Positions 26,003 through 33,136 of a stretch of 46,519 nt of DNA are shown here, piece by piece. The stretch lies in contig CAINDO010000456.1 of the NCBI GenBank assembly GCA_903847385.1, forward strand, positions 1 through 46,519, given 5' to 3'. Origin of the DNA: an uncultured Myxococcales bacterium. GTDB lineage: Bacteria; Myxococcota_A; Bradymonadia; UBA7976; UBA1532. The notes below the pieces were generated by a model. The model had not been told where the DNA came from and ran no database searches. It was given only the letters and a program-made list of their open reading frames with translations. The first letter of the stretch is position 1. Each line of letters opens with the position of its first letter. The position numbers and the translations under genes were made by a program.

Positions 26003-26461
26003 ATGACTCCCCTCTTCCAGAAGCTGAACCTGAAACAACACCCCGCGGTCGTGGTGCTGGCCGCGCCGGCGTCGTTCGAGAGCGCCCTGACGGAGCTCGC
26101 GGCCGCGGCGCCCGTCGCGGTCCACCGCGCGCCCGTGACCGGCATGGACTTCGCGCTCGGGTTCGCCGTCACGCAGGCGCAGCTCGATGCCGTGTCCGCG
26201 CAACTGGTCTCGACGGAGGCGCCGGACCCGATCCTGTGGGTCGCCTACCCCAAGGGTTCGTCGAAGACCTACCGCTGCGAGTTCAACCGCGACTCGGGCT
26301 GGCACGTGCTGGGCACGGCAGGCTTCGAGCCCGTGCGGCAGGTGGCCCTGGACGCCGACTGGTCGGCCCTGCGGTTCCGGCGGGTGGACCGCATCACAAC
26401 GCTGACGCGGCGCGCCACGATGACACTCTCCGCCGAGGGCAAACGCCGGGCCGGGGGCTGA
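26003..26461 (+). CDS. Conserved-looking protein of unknown function (WVAYPKGSSK motif)
   Basis: 152 residues, cytoplasmic by sequence. It opens LFQKLNLKQHPAVVVLAAP and carries the phrases LWVAYPKGSSKTYRCEFNRD, SGWHVLGTAGFEPVRQVALD and DWSALRFRRVDRI. These blocks look strongly constrained and recur, as far as I remember, in uncharacterised proteins of Bacteroidota and Proteobacteria; no function is known to me. TACCAT ends six bases before the ATG with no Shine-Dalgarno. Followed by a hairpin and the beta-helix gene. Confidence 0.78.
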   Translation: MTPLFQKLNLKQHPAVVVLAAPASFESALTELAAAAPVAVHRAPVTGMDFALGFAVTQAQLDAVSAQLVSTEAPDPILWVAYPKGSSKTYRCEFNRDSGWHVLGTAGFEPVRQVALDADWSALRFRRVDRITTLTRRATMTLSAEGKRRAGG

Positions 26462-26475
26462 TGCATCCGGATCGA

Positions 26476-26501
26476 GCCGCGCCGGTTCCCGGTGGCGCGG
26501 C
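26476..26501 (+). terminator. Hairpin after the gene at 26003
   Basis: GCCGCGCC (26476-26483) and GGCGCGGC (26494-26501) form an 8-base stem with a 10-base loop, 15 bases after the stop. It separates this gene from the beta-helix gene. No T run. Confidence 0.4.
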
Positions 26502-26569
26502 GGGCCAGGAAAGACCAGACTGTTCGATGGCCGCGCGCAGCGCCGGTCGCCCAAGCGGAGACCCAGACC

Positions 26570-28018
26570 ATGCCCGAGCACGCGGGGAAACCCAGAGACG
26601 CCCACCGTACACAGAACCAGGCGAAGCAGGCCGTTGCGGCCATGACCGCCAACCAGGCGGAGTGGAAGCAGTACGTGCAGTCGCTCGGCACGTCCGAGGG
26701 TGCCATGGCCGCCCGCATCAACGGGCCGCTGGCGCTGGGGCACGGCGCGCCGGCCCGAGACGCCCAGACCGCCGAAGACCACGTGGCCCGAGACGGCCAG
26801 GTCACGCCCGAGCGGGTCGTCTCCGGCAACCGCCAGGCCGGCGGCCAGGCCCTCGCCCGCGAGCAGGCCGAGCAGGCGGGGTCCGGCGGCGCGCCGCCCC
26901 CGGCCGACAAGTCCCGCGACCCGGCCGGCCCGACGCCGTTCTCCATCGTCGGCGGGGGCGCCTACGCCACGCTCGGTGAGCTCGAGGCCGAGCTCCCCGG
27001 CCGTCCCATCGGGCTCATCCGGATCGTGGTCGAGGCCGACCGGCTCGTGCACGTGGGCGCCGAGTGCGTGCTGCACTTCTGGGACGAGACGCGCCCCCTG
27101 GAGATCGACGGGCAGGGCGCGCGCGTCGATGGGAACGGGCCGCAAGGCCGCCCGACGCCCGGGTACTTTCTCTCCTATCGCCCCAAGATCACCGGCAGCA
27201 CGCGCGACACGCCGAAACAGGCCAACCTGCAGGTGCGCAACCTGAGCATCTGCGGCTTCGTCAACGGCGGCATCGAGATCAGCCCCGTGGCCCAGACCGC
27301 GGCCGAGGGCGGCGCCGACGGCTGGGCCGGCAAGACCGTGGGCGGCCTGGACTACGCGGCGTGGCTCGCGGCGCGCGGCTCGAGCCCCGAGCATGTCACG
27401 CCGGCGCTCTCCCGGCAGTTCGGAGACGCGTGGGAGCGTGAGCAGGGCGGCAACACCGCCTTCGTGTCCGGCGCGGTCATCGAGCGCACGGAGTTCACCG
27501 ACCTGGGCGACGCCGACATGAAACGCACGCCGGGCCACCTGCCCGCGTGGGAGGACAACGCGTTCGGCTCCGGCGGCGTGATGATGCGCGGCGTGAGCGA
27601 CTCACAGATTCGCAACAACCGCTTCCAGCGGCTGCAGAACGGCCAGCAGACCTATCGGGGCGAAGAGCGCAACGGCGACCATCTGTTCCACGCCGTCTAC
27701 GCGCGGGACAGCTCCAACAACAACACCGTCGAGAACAACAGCTTCGAGGACGTGTCCGGCGACGTGGTCCGCGTGTCCAATGCCTCGGACCACAACCGCA
27801 TCGTCGGCAACACATCGCAGAACGCGGGCATGCACGGCCTGGTCTCCAACGCCTACAGCACGAAGAACGGCGAGCAGAACTCCCTGGGCACGGTGGTGCA
27901 GAACAACCGCGTGGGTGCGCTGAACGGCAGCCGGACGCAGGGTGTGGCCTACAATCGCTCCCGCCAGGGTGCGAAGGTCGCCCGCAAGACCGACCCGGCC
28001 GTGCGGCGCGGGGGGTAG
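26570..28018 (+). CDS. Right-handed parallel beta-helix protein without a signal peptide
   Basis: 482 residues. The ATG at 26570 has GGAG about ten bases upstream; an upstream in-frame ATG would add 26 Arg-rich residues. Residues 1-125 are Ala/Gln/Gly-rich and probably disordered. From about 130 on there are beta-helix coils, seen best in the last 180 residues: SQIRNNRF, NNNTVENNSFEDVSGD, NASDHNRIVGNTS and QNNRVGALNG, with stacked Asn. Such solenoids occur in pectate lyases, phage tailspikes and adhesins; here no lyase or hydrolase residue set can be assigned. No signal peptide or anchor is seen, which is odd for this fold. The C-terminus is basic. Confidence 0.8.
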   Translation: MPEHAGKPRDAHRTQNQAKQAVAAMTANQAEWKQYVQSLGTSEGAMAARINGPLALGHGAPARDAQTAEDHVARDGQVTPERVVSGNRQAGGQALAREQAEQAGSGGAPPPADKSRDPAGPTPFSIVGGGAYATLGELEAELPGRPIGLIRIVVEADRLVHVGAECVLHFWDETRPLEIDGQGARVDGNGPQGRPTPGYFLSYRPKITGSTRDTPKQANLQVRNLSICGFVNGGIEISPVAQTAAEGGADGWAGKTVGGLDYAAWLAARGSSPEHVTPALSRQFGDAWEREQGGNTAFVSGAVIERTEFTDLGDADMKRTPGHLPAWEDNAFGSGGVMMRGVSDSQIRNNRFQRLQNGQQTYRGEERNGDHLFHAVYARDSSNNNTVENNSFEDVSGDVVRVSNASDHNRIVGNTSQNAGMHGLVSNAYSTKNGEQNSLGTVVQNNRVGALNGSRTQGVAYNRSRQGAKVARKTDPAVRRGG

Positions 28019-28031
28019 GTGGGCGGTCGCA

Positions 28032-28052
28032 CGGGCGGGTCGACCCCGCCCG
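28032..28052. terminator. Bidirectional GC-only hairpin between beta-helix gene and rnhC
   Basis: CGGGCGGG and CCCGCCCG arms with the loop TCGAC, midway in the 41-base convergent gap (28019-28059). It can serve both strands. Confidence 0.5.
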
Positions 28053-28059
28053 CCCGCGC

Positions 28060-28953
28060 TCAGAACTGCTGCGTCGTCGCGAAGTGGAGCTTGGCGACCT
28101 CGACCAGGGCGTCCCGGCCGTGCCGCGTGACCAGCTCGTTGCCGGCGCGCAGCACAGGCGCGCCCGCCCCGGCGGGGAGCGACAGATTGAAGCGTTTGCC
28201 GAGCGTGGCGAGGCCGCGCACGTAGGCCGAGCGGGCCAGGATGCTGGCCGCGGCGACCGCCGGATCCTCTTCGGCCTTGGTGCGCAGGTCGAGCTTCACG
28301 GCCCGCCCCTTCTCACCGAGGCTGCGGCGGAACACGCTGTCGTCGACGAACTTGTCCACGAGCACCCACGTGGCCGCGCCGCGGTCGAGCAGGTTCTCGA
28401 TGACCTTGCCATGCGCCCAGGCGAGCAGCCGGTTCAGGTTGCCCATCTTGGCGTAGAGCTCGTTGTACTTCGCCGGCGAGATCACCAACACCTCGGTCTG
28501 TCCGAGGGCGCGGATGGCCTCGACCATGCGGGGCATGCGTTCGTCGCCGATGGTCTTGCTGTCCTCGACGCCGAGGGTGGCCAGCACCTCGAGCGCGGTG
28601 CGCGGCAGTGAAACGCCGGCCACGACGAGCGGGCCGAAGTAGTCGCCCTTGCCCGACTCGTCCGTGCCGATCCACTCGTCCGGCGCCGGGCTGGGGTGTT
28701 TGGCCAGGGCCCGGGCGTAGGGCCGGGTCTCCGGCACGTCCTCGCCCACCAGGTGGCGCCAGGCGTCCGCCTCGGTCCCCTGCAAAAGCAGCTTGCCCGA
28801 GAGGTAGAAGGTCGCGACACACCCCACCCCCTTGGCCTGCCAGAAGGCGTGGGGGACCGACACGAAGTCGAAGTGATTCTCTTCGAACCGCCGGCGCAGG
28901 CGCGGGGCCTCGCCGGGGTCGATCTTGAGGGTGTAGGTGTGTTGAACGGCCAT
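28060..28953 (-). CDS. rnhC: Ribonuclease HIII
   Basis: 297 residues. The N-terminal 80 residues form the TBP-like substrate-binding domain of RNase HIII. The catalytic domain begins EWIGTDESGKGDYFGPLVVA, with Asp98 and Glu99 of the DE motif; a third Asp is in VLVDKF (about 201) and a fourth in EEDPAVAAASILAR (about 231). RNase HIII removes RNA from RNA-DNA hybrids in the cytoplasm using a metal ion. Its ATG shares one base with the stop of the preceding lipoprotein gene (TGATG), an unexpected partner. A GC-only hairpin lies just after its stop. Confidence 0.95.
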   Translation of the reverse strand: MAVQHTYTLKIDPGEAPRLRRRFEENHFDFVSVPHAFWQAKGVGCVATFYLSGKLLLQGTEADAWRHLVGEDVPETRPYARALAKHPSPAPDEWIGTDESGKGDYFGPLVVAGVSLPRTALEVLATLGVEDSKTIGDERMPRMVEAIRALGQTEVLVISPAKYNELYAKMGNLNRLLAWAHGKVIENLLDRGAATWVLVDKFVDDSVFRRSLGEKGRAVKLDLRTKAEEDPAVAAASILARSAYVRGLATLGKRFNLSLPAGAGAPVLRAGNELVTRHGRDALVEVAKLHFATTQQF

Positions 28954-31712
28954 CAGGGCAGGAAGTATTCGATCTCGACGTTGAGATCAGCGATATCGCC
29001 GGTGTCTCGCGTGGCGTTGTCCGTCACGACGAGGCTGAAGATGCCGTCGGCGGGCAGGCCGGCGAACTCCTGATACACGCGGTCGTCGAAGTTGATGTCG
29101 CCGCCGGTGAAGGGCAGGAAGTCGTCGTCCAGGCCGCCGTCGCCGCCGCCTGCGTCGCCGGCGCGGTTCCAGAGGGTGACGATGTCGTCGCCGTTCCACT
29201 GCGCCTTGACCACCAGGTCGATGAGCCAGGAGTGGTTCACGTCCATGTCACGGATGGTGAGGGTGCGGATGATGGCGCCCGCGGGCACGTCCTCGAAGAA
29301 CAGATCGACGCTCGCCTCGCCCGGCGCGCCGTTGGCGTAGTCGGGGATGGCGACGTCCGCGCCGGGCATCGCCAGGCGGGCCGTGGCGGTGCGACCGCTG
29401 CTCAGGAACAGACGGTACGCGTTCGTGGCGCCCGAGAACCCGTACACACGCACGGTGTAGGTGCCGCGCTCGAGCATGGTCTCGATGGTCTCGCCGTCGC
29501 TGGCGCCGGTCGAGGTCTCGATGGGCATGTCCGAGTCGTCCCGGTAGAGCGCCACGTCCAGGTCGCCGTCGGCGTGCGTGAAGAGCAGGTCCAGGCGCAC
29601 GTTGCGGGCCGCGTCCACCGTGAACGTGTAGTGGTCGTCGTCGTAGTCGCAGATCTGGCGCGTCTCGCCGGCCTCCGGCAGGTCGACCGTCTCGAGCAGG
29701 CTGTCGTTGTGCTCGCCGCGGGCGCCGGCGAGGTCGTCCGTGCAGGCCGTGAAGACGTTCGTCGTCAGGCCGTAGGTGTTGCGCACGGGGTCGAAGCCGT
29801 AGACCTTCACGTAGTAGGTCGTGTCGGTCGCGGCGCGGCGCTCGTAGACCGTCTCGTCGTCGTCCACGCCCACGCTGCCGTCGACGAAGGCCAGGGTGCC
29901 GTCCGCGTCGAGTTTGTACAGGGCCACGTCGATGTCGCCGTCGGCGTGCGTGAAGTGGACGTCCGCCTCGAGGCCGTCGCCGGCCGCGATGTCGATGCGG
30001 TACCAATCCTCGTTGCCCGGGCAGGCCACGAGGTCGGCGAACTGCACACCCGTGCCGTTGTGGTCGTCCACACCCGTGGCGGCGCCGTCCGTGTCGTTGC
30101 CGGCGTTGCCCTCGAACTGGTCGTCGTCGCAGCCGTCGGGCGTGGCCGGGTCGCAGTCGTCGTCCAGGCCGTTGTTCACGATCTCGCGGGGGCCGGGGAT
30201 CGTCGCGTCCATCGGCGCGCAGTCCACGTCGTCGGCCACGCCATCGCCGTCGGCGTCCTGCACGTTGGCGTCACACACCACGTCGCCGCCGCGGCAGTCG
30301 TTGTCCACGCCGTCGTCGCAGAGCGTGTTGAAGTTCTCGGTGACGTTGGGGTTGATGTCCGGGTTGTTGTCGTCGCAGTCCTCGGCGCGGAGGACGCCGT
30401 CGCCGTCCAGGTCGTCGTCGCGGGTGGCCGGGTTGCAGTCGTCGTCCACGCCGTTGTAGGTGACCTCCATGGCCATCGGGTTCACGTCGGCCGCGCCGTC
30501 GTTGCAGTCCGGGCCGTTGGCGCCGCCCACGAAGCCGTCGCCGTCGGCGTCGCCGTCGTTGGTGTCCACGTTGCAGTCGTCGTCGATGCCGTTGTAGAGC
30601 ACCTCGGAGGCGTTGGGGTTCACGGCCGGGTTGCCGTCGTCGCAGTCCTGCGGGTGCAGGAAGCCGTCGGAGTCGCGGTCGTTGTCGCGCGTGTCGGCGG
30701 AGCAGTCGTCGTCGACGCCGTTGTAGGGGATCTCCTCGGCGCCGGGCCGCACGGCCTCGTTGTCGTCGTTGCAGTCGCCGGCGGCCTCGCTCACGCCGTC
30801 GCCGTCGCGGTCGTCGCCCGTGGGCATGCGGTCGCTGCCGTCGCAGTCCTCGTCCGTGCCGTTGCCGGCGCGGTCCATGGCGCCCGGGTGGATCTGCGGC
30901 GCGCGGTCATTGCAGTCGTCGCCGCCGACGTCCGTGGCCTCGTAGCCGTCCGCGTCCACGTCGCGGTCGCTCGTGCGCTCGTTGCAGTCGTTGTCCACGC
31001 CGTCGTAGGGGACCTCGGCGACGTTGGGGTTCACGTTCGCGTCGTTGTCGTTGCAGTCGCCGCGGGCGTCGCTGACGCCGTCGCCGTCGGCGTCGTTCTC
31101 GCCGCAGGCCGGATCGCCGTTGCTGCAGTCGTTGTCCACGCCGTCGCCGCAGAGCGTGCTGCCGTTCTCGGTCTCGCCCGGGTTGACGTCCGCGTTGTCG
31201 TCGTCGCAGTCCTCACCGGCGGGGCAGCCGGGGCCGTAGGTGTCGCCGTCGGCGTCCACGCACTCCATGACCTGGGGCACGCAGCGGTGGTTCTCGGTGC
31301 ACTCCTCGCCCGGATCGCAGTGATCGTCGATCACGCAGTCCACGCGCTGACAGGTGCTGTCCAGGCAGTGGTACATGGGGGCGCAGGTCGAGTCGTCCTG
31401 GCAGGTCATGGCGTCGCTGCCGGAGCAGGTGTAGGTCGTCGTGTCGCAGGTCTGGCCCGCCGGGCAGGTGCGCTCGTTGTTGCACTGGCCGAGCTGGCAG
31501 GCGCCGGCCACACACACGCTGCCGTCCGGGCAGTTGAAGTCGGAGACGCAGCCGGCGCCGCCGGTGCCGGAGTCACGCCCCGGCGTCACCCCGCCATCGG
31601 GCAAGGGGTCGAGCCCCGTGCCCTTCTTCGCCTCGTCCGCGCAGCCGGCCAGCAGGGCCGCGCCGAGCGCCAGTCCCCACGCCGCCTTGAATCCCCCGGT
31701 GAACACCGCCAT
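28953..31712 (-). CDS. Lipoprotein with Cys-rich region, eight MopE-type repeats, two PPC domains and a P-domain
   Basis: 919 residues. AGGAG about nine bases before ATG 31712 supports this start. Lipobox LLAGC (Cys24). Residues 55-145 are Cys-rich. Residues about 152-525 hold eight repeats of the DCDDxNxxVNPxxxExxxNGVDDDC type, the putative metal-binding motif of the copper protein MopE. Two PPC-like domains follow (about 530-770, HADGDIDVALY and HADGDLDVALY), then a C-terminal proprotein convertase P-domain (DMDVNHSWLIDLVV ... SLVVTDNATRDTGDI). There is no protease domain, so the P-domain is probably for binding or stability. Role inferred: surface calcium or copper binding. RNase HIII is translationally coupled downstream. 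Confidence 0.92.
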   Translation of the reverse strand: MAVFTGGFKAAWGLALGAALLAGCADEAKKGTGLDPLPDGGVTPGRDSGTGGAGCVSDFNCPDGSVCVAGACQLGQCNNERTCPAGQTCDTTTYTCSGSDAMTCQDDSTCAPMYHCLDSTCQRVDCVIDDHCDPGEECTENHRCVPQVMECVDADGDTYGPGCPAGEDCDDDNADVNPGETENGSTLCGDGVDNDCSNGDPACGENDADGDGVSDARGDCNDNDANVNPNVAEVPYDGVDNDCNERTSDRDVDADGYEATDVGGDDCNDRAPQIHPGAMDRAGNGTDEDCDGSDRMPTGDDRDGDGVSEAAGDCNDDNEAVRPGAEEIPYNGVDDDCSADTRDNDRDSDGFLHPQDCDDGNPAVNPNASEVLYNGIDDDCNVDTNDGDADGDGFVGGANGPDCNDGAADVNPMAMEVTYNGVDDDCNPATRDDDLDGDGVLRAEDCDDNNPDINPNVTENFNTLCDDGVDNDCRGGDVVCDANVQDADGDGVADDVDCAPMDATIPGPREIVNNGLDDDCDPATPDGCDDDQFEGNAGNDTDGAATGVDDHNGTGVQFADLVACPGNEDWYRIDIAAGDGLEADVHFTHADGDIDVALYKLDADGTLAFVDGSVGVDDDETVYERRAATDTTYYVKVYGFDPVRNTYGLTTNVFTACTDDLAGARGEHNDSLLETVDLPEAGETRQICDYDDDHYTFTVDAARNVRLDLLFTHADGDLDVALYRDDSDMPIETSTGASDGETIETMLERGTYTVRVYGFSGATNAYRLFLSSGRTATARLAMPGADVAIPDYANGAPGEASVDLFFEDVPAGAIIRTLTIRDMDVNHSWLIDLVVKAQWNGDDIVTLWNRAGDAGGGDGGLDDDFLPFTGGDINFDDRVYQEFAGLPADGIFSLVVTDNATRDTGDIADLNVEIEYFLP

Positions 31713-31742
31713 CGCAAAGCTCCTCGTCTGCTTGGGCCCGTA

Positions 31743-31755
31743 GGCCGATTCGGCC
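31743..31755. promoter_or_regulatory. Perfect dyad GGCCGA-T-TCGGCC upstream of the MopE lipoprotein gene
   Basis: A 13-base perfect inverted repeat about 30 bases before ATG 31712, in the 110-base gap after the methyltransferase gene. It could be an operator for the lipoprotein-rnhC pair or a short hairpin ending the upstream run. Confidence 0.3.
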
Positions 31756-31822
31756 CGGCGCACAGCAAGGAACATGCCAGAGACAATGGCGACTCCGGTA
31801 GCCAGTCCGGGGTGTCGCGACC

Positions 31823-32749
31823 TCAGCCGGCGGTATAGGCCACGGCGCGCAGGCCGGGGCTGCCCTCGGCGGGCACGAAGTCCGCGTCGCTGGTGCCGCG
31901 CCACAGCACGTGGGCCAGGCCCGCCTCGGCGGCCGGAGCGTCCGCGTCGAGCTGGCGATGCGCGACCAGCACGAGCAGCCAGCCGCCCGGGGCGAGCACG
32001 GCCGCGCTGGCGCGAACGAGGCGCGCGAGGTCCTGGGTCACGTCCACGCGGGCGCCGCGTTTGCCCCCGGTGGGCGCCGGCGGCGGGTCCAGCACGATGG
32101 CGTCGAACGCGGCGCCGGCCTTGCGGGCGCGCTTCAGGGCCTCGAGCGCGTCCTCGCGCCAGAAGGTCCGGCCGTCCACCGCGAGGCCGTTGCGCCGGTA
32201 GTTCTCCTCGGCCCGCTGCTGGACGCGGGGCACCGGATCGACGTTCACGGTGCTGCGCGCGCCGCCCGCGGCCGCGGCCACACCGAACGCGCCGGTGAAC
32301 GAGAACAGGTTGAGCACGCGGCGGCCCTCGCAGTTCGCCCGGACCCAGCGCCGGGCGGCGCGGGCGTCCAGAAACAGGCCGGTGTTCCGGTTGGGCAAGA
32401 GCTCGACGCCGAAGCGCAGGCCGCCCTCCGTGACCTCTCGGCGGGCGTCCGCGAGCGCAGCGTCCCCTGCGGGCGCGGCGCCGAGCTGTTCGTTGCCGAA
32501 GCGCCAGAACAGCGGCGCGTCCGCGGGCAGCGCCGCCCGGATGGCGGGCAGGTGCACGGCGTCCTCGGGCGCGCCGCTGGCCCGGTACCACGGCCCGAAG
32601 CGCTCGATGACGAGGCGGTCCAGACCGTCGCCCGTGCCGTCGAAGAGCCGCACGGCGTCCGTGTCCAGCGAGAGGCCCTCGCGCACGCTCAGGGCGCGGC
32701 GGACGAGGCCGACGGTGACCGGGTCAGGCGCGTCCACGCCCGGGCCCAC
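31823..32749 (-). CDS. RlmI-like class I SAM-dependent methyltransferase
   Basis: 308 residues. RNTGLFLDARAARRWV and VLNLFSFTGAFGVAAAAGGA form the SAM-binding part, VNVDPVPRVQQRAEEN is motif II, and AFDAIVLDPPPAPTGGKRG is motif IV. This is the RlmI/RlmL-K fold of rRNA methyltransferases. The Ser-Cys-Ser segment carrying the catalytic Cys of RNA m5C enzymes is replaced by LVLVAHRQ, and no PUA domain is present, so an m5C product is unlikely; another base or substrate is possible. Start GTG 32749 overlaps the end of the QueD-like gene by 26 bases; a GTG at 32737 is an alternative. Confidence 0.85.
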   Translation of the reverse strand: MGPGVDAPDPVTVGLVRRALSVREGLSLDTDAVRLFDGTGDGLDRLVIERFGPWYRASGAPEDAVHLPAIRAALPADAPLFWRFGNEQLGAAPAGDAALADARREVTEGGLRFGVELLPNRNTGLFLDARAARRWVRANCEGRRVLNLFSFTGAFGVAAAAGGARSTVNVDPVPRVQQRAEENYRRNGLAVDGRTFWREDALEALKRARKAGAAFDAIVLDPPPAPTGGKRGARVDVTQDLARLVRASAAVLAPGGWLLVLVAHRQLDADAPAAEAGLAHVLWRGTSDADFVPAEGSPGLRAVAYTAG

Positions 32750-33122
32750 GATAGATGACCCGCGACACGTCGTTCTCGCGCAGCACGAGCTGCGTCATCG
32801 AGGGCAGCTTGGGCGCCAGGTGCTGCCAGATCCACGTCACCAGGACCTCGCTCGTCGGGTTCTCGAGGCCGGGCAGGTCGTTCAGGTAGTTGTGGTCGAT
32901 CTGCGCGCGGATCGGCGCGAAGGCCGCCTCGATGTCGCCGAAGTCGAACACCCACCCCGTGTCTGCGCCGAGCGCGCCGACGATGTGGATGTCCAGGTAG
33001 AACGCCAGGCCGTAGACCCGGCCGCAGGGGTGGCCGGGGGGCACGCGGGTCAGCTTGCGGGCGGACTCGAAGCGGATGGTGTGGACGAGTTCGTAGTCGG
33101 GGGACGCGGCGGTATCGGACAC
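32724..33122 (-). CDS. QueD/PTPS-family protein lacking all three zinc ligands
   Basis: 132 residues from GTG 33122 with AGAGG eight bases upstream. Over its length it matches 6-carboxytetrahydropterin synthase (QueD): PPGHPCGR, GWVFDFGDIEAAF, DHNYLNDLPGLENPTSEVL, WIWQHLAPKLP and an RENDVSRVIYRG end. Catalytic Cys33, Asp76/His77 and Glu116 positions are kept. The zinc ligands are not: the His of the AAH motif is Arg22 (SARKL), and the two His of HGH are Tyr37 and Leu39 (VYGLAF). Zinc binding in the normal way is therefore impossible. The gene begins 14 bases after the kinase gene stops and overlaps the methyltransferase gene. A changed substrate, a regulatory role or a non-enzymatic fold are options. 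Confidence 0.9.
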   Translation of the reverse strand: MSDTAASPDYELVHTIRFESARKLTRVPPGHPCGRVYGLAFYLDIHIVGALGADTGWVFDFGDIEAAFAPIRAQIDHNYLNDLPGLENPTSEVLVTWIWQHLAPKLPSMTQLVLRENDVSRVIYRGPGRGRA

Positions 33123-33136
33123 GGTGGCCTCTGGAT

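Noticed and set aside
26570-28018. Beta-helix protein as a confirmed effector or tailspike
   Set aside because: No secretion apparatus, phage or immunity genes are nearby; kept only as a question.
30120-31260. Regular DNA repeats as a possible CRISPR or satellite array
   Set aside because: They code MopE repeats in frame, vary in length and lack unique spacers.
29232-31838. 868-codon plus-strand open frame rich in Val/Ala/His
   Set aside because: It is the reverse of the MopE/PPC lipoprotein repeats and has no motif of its own.
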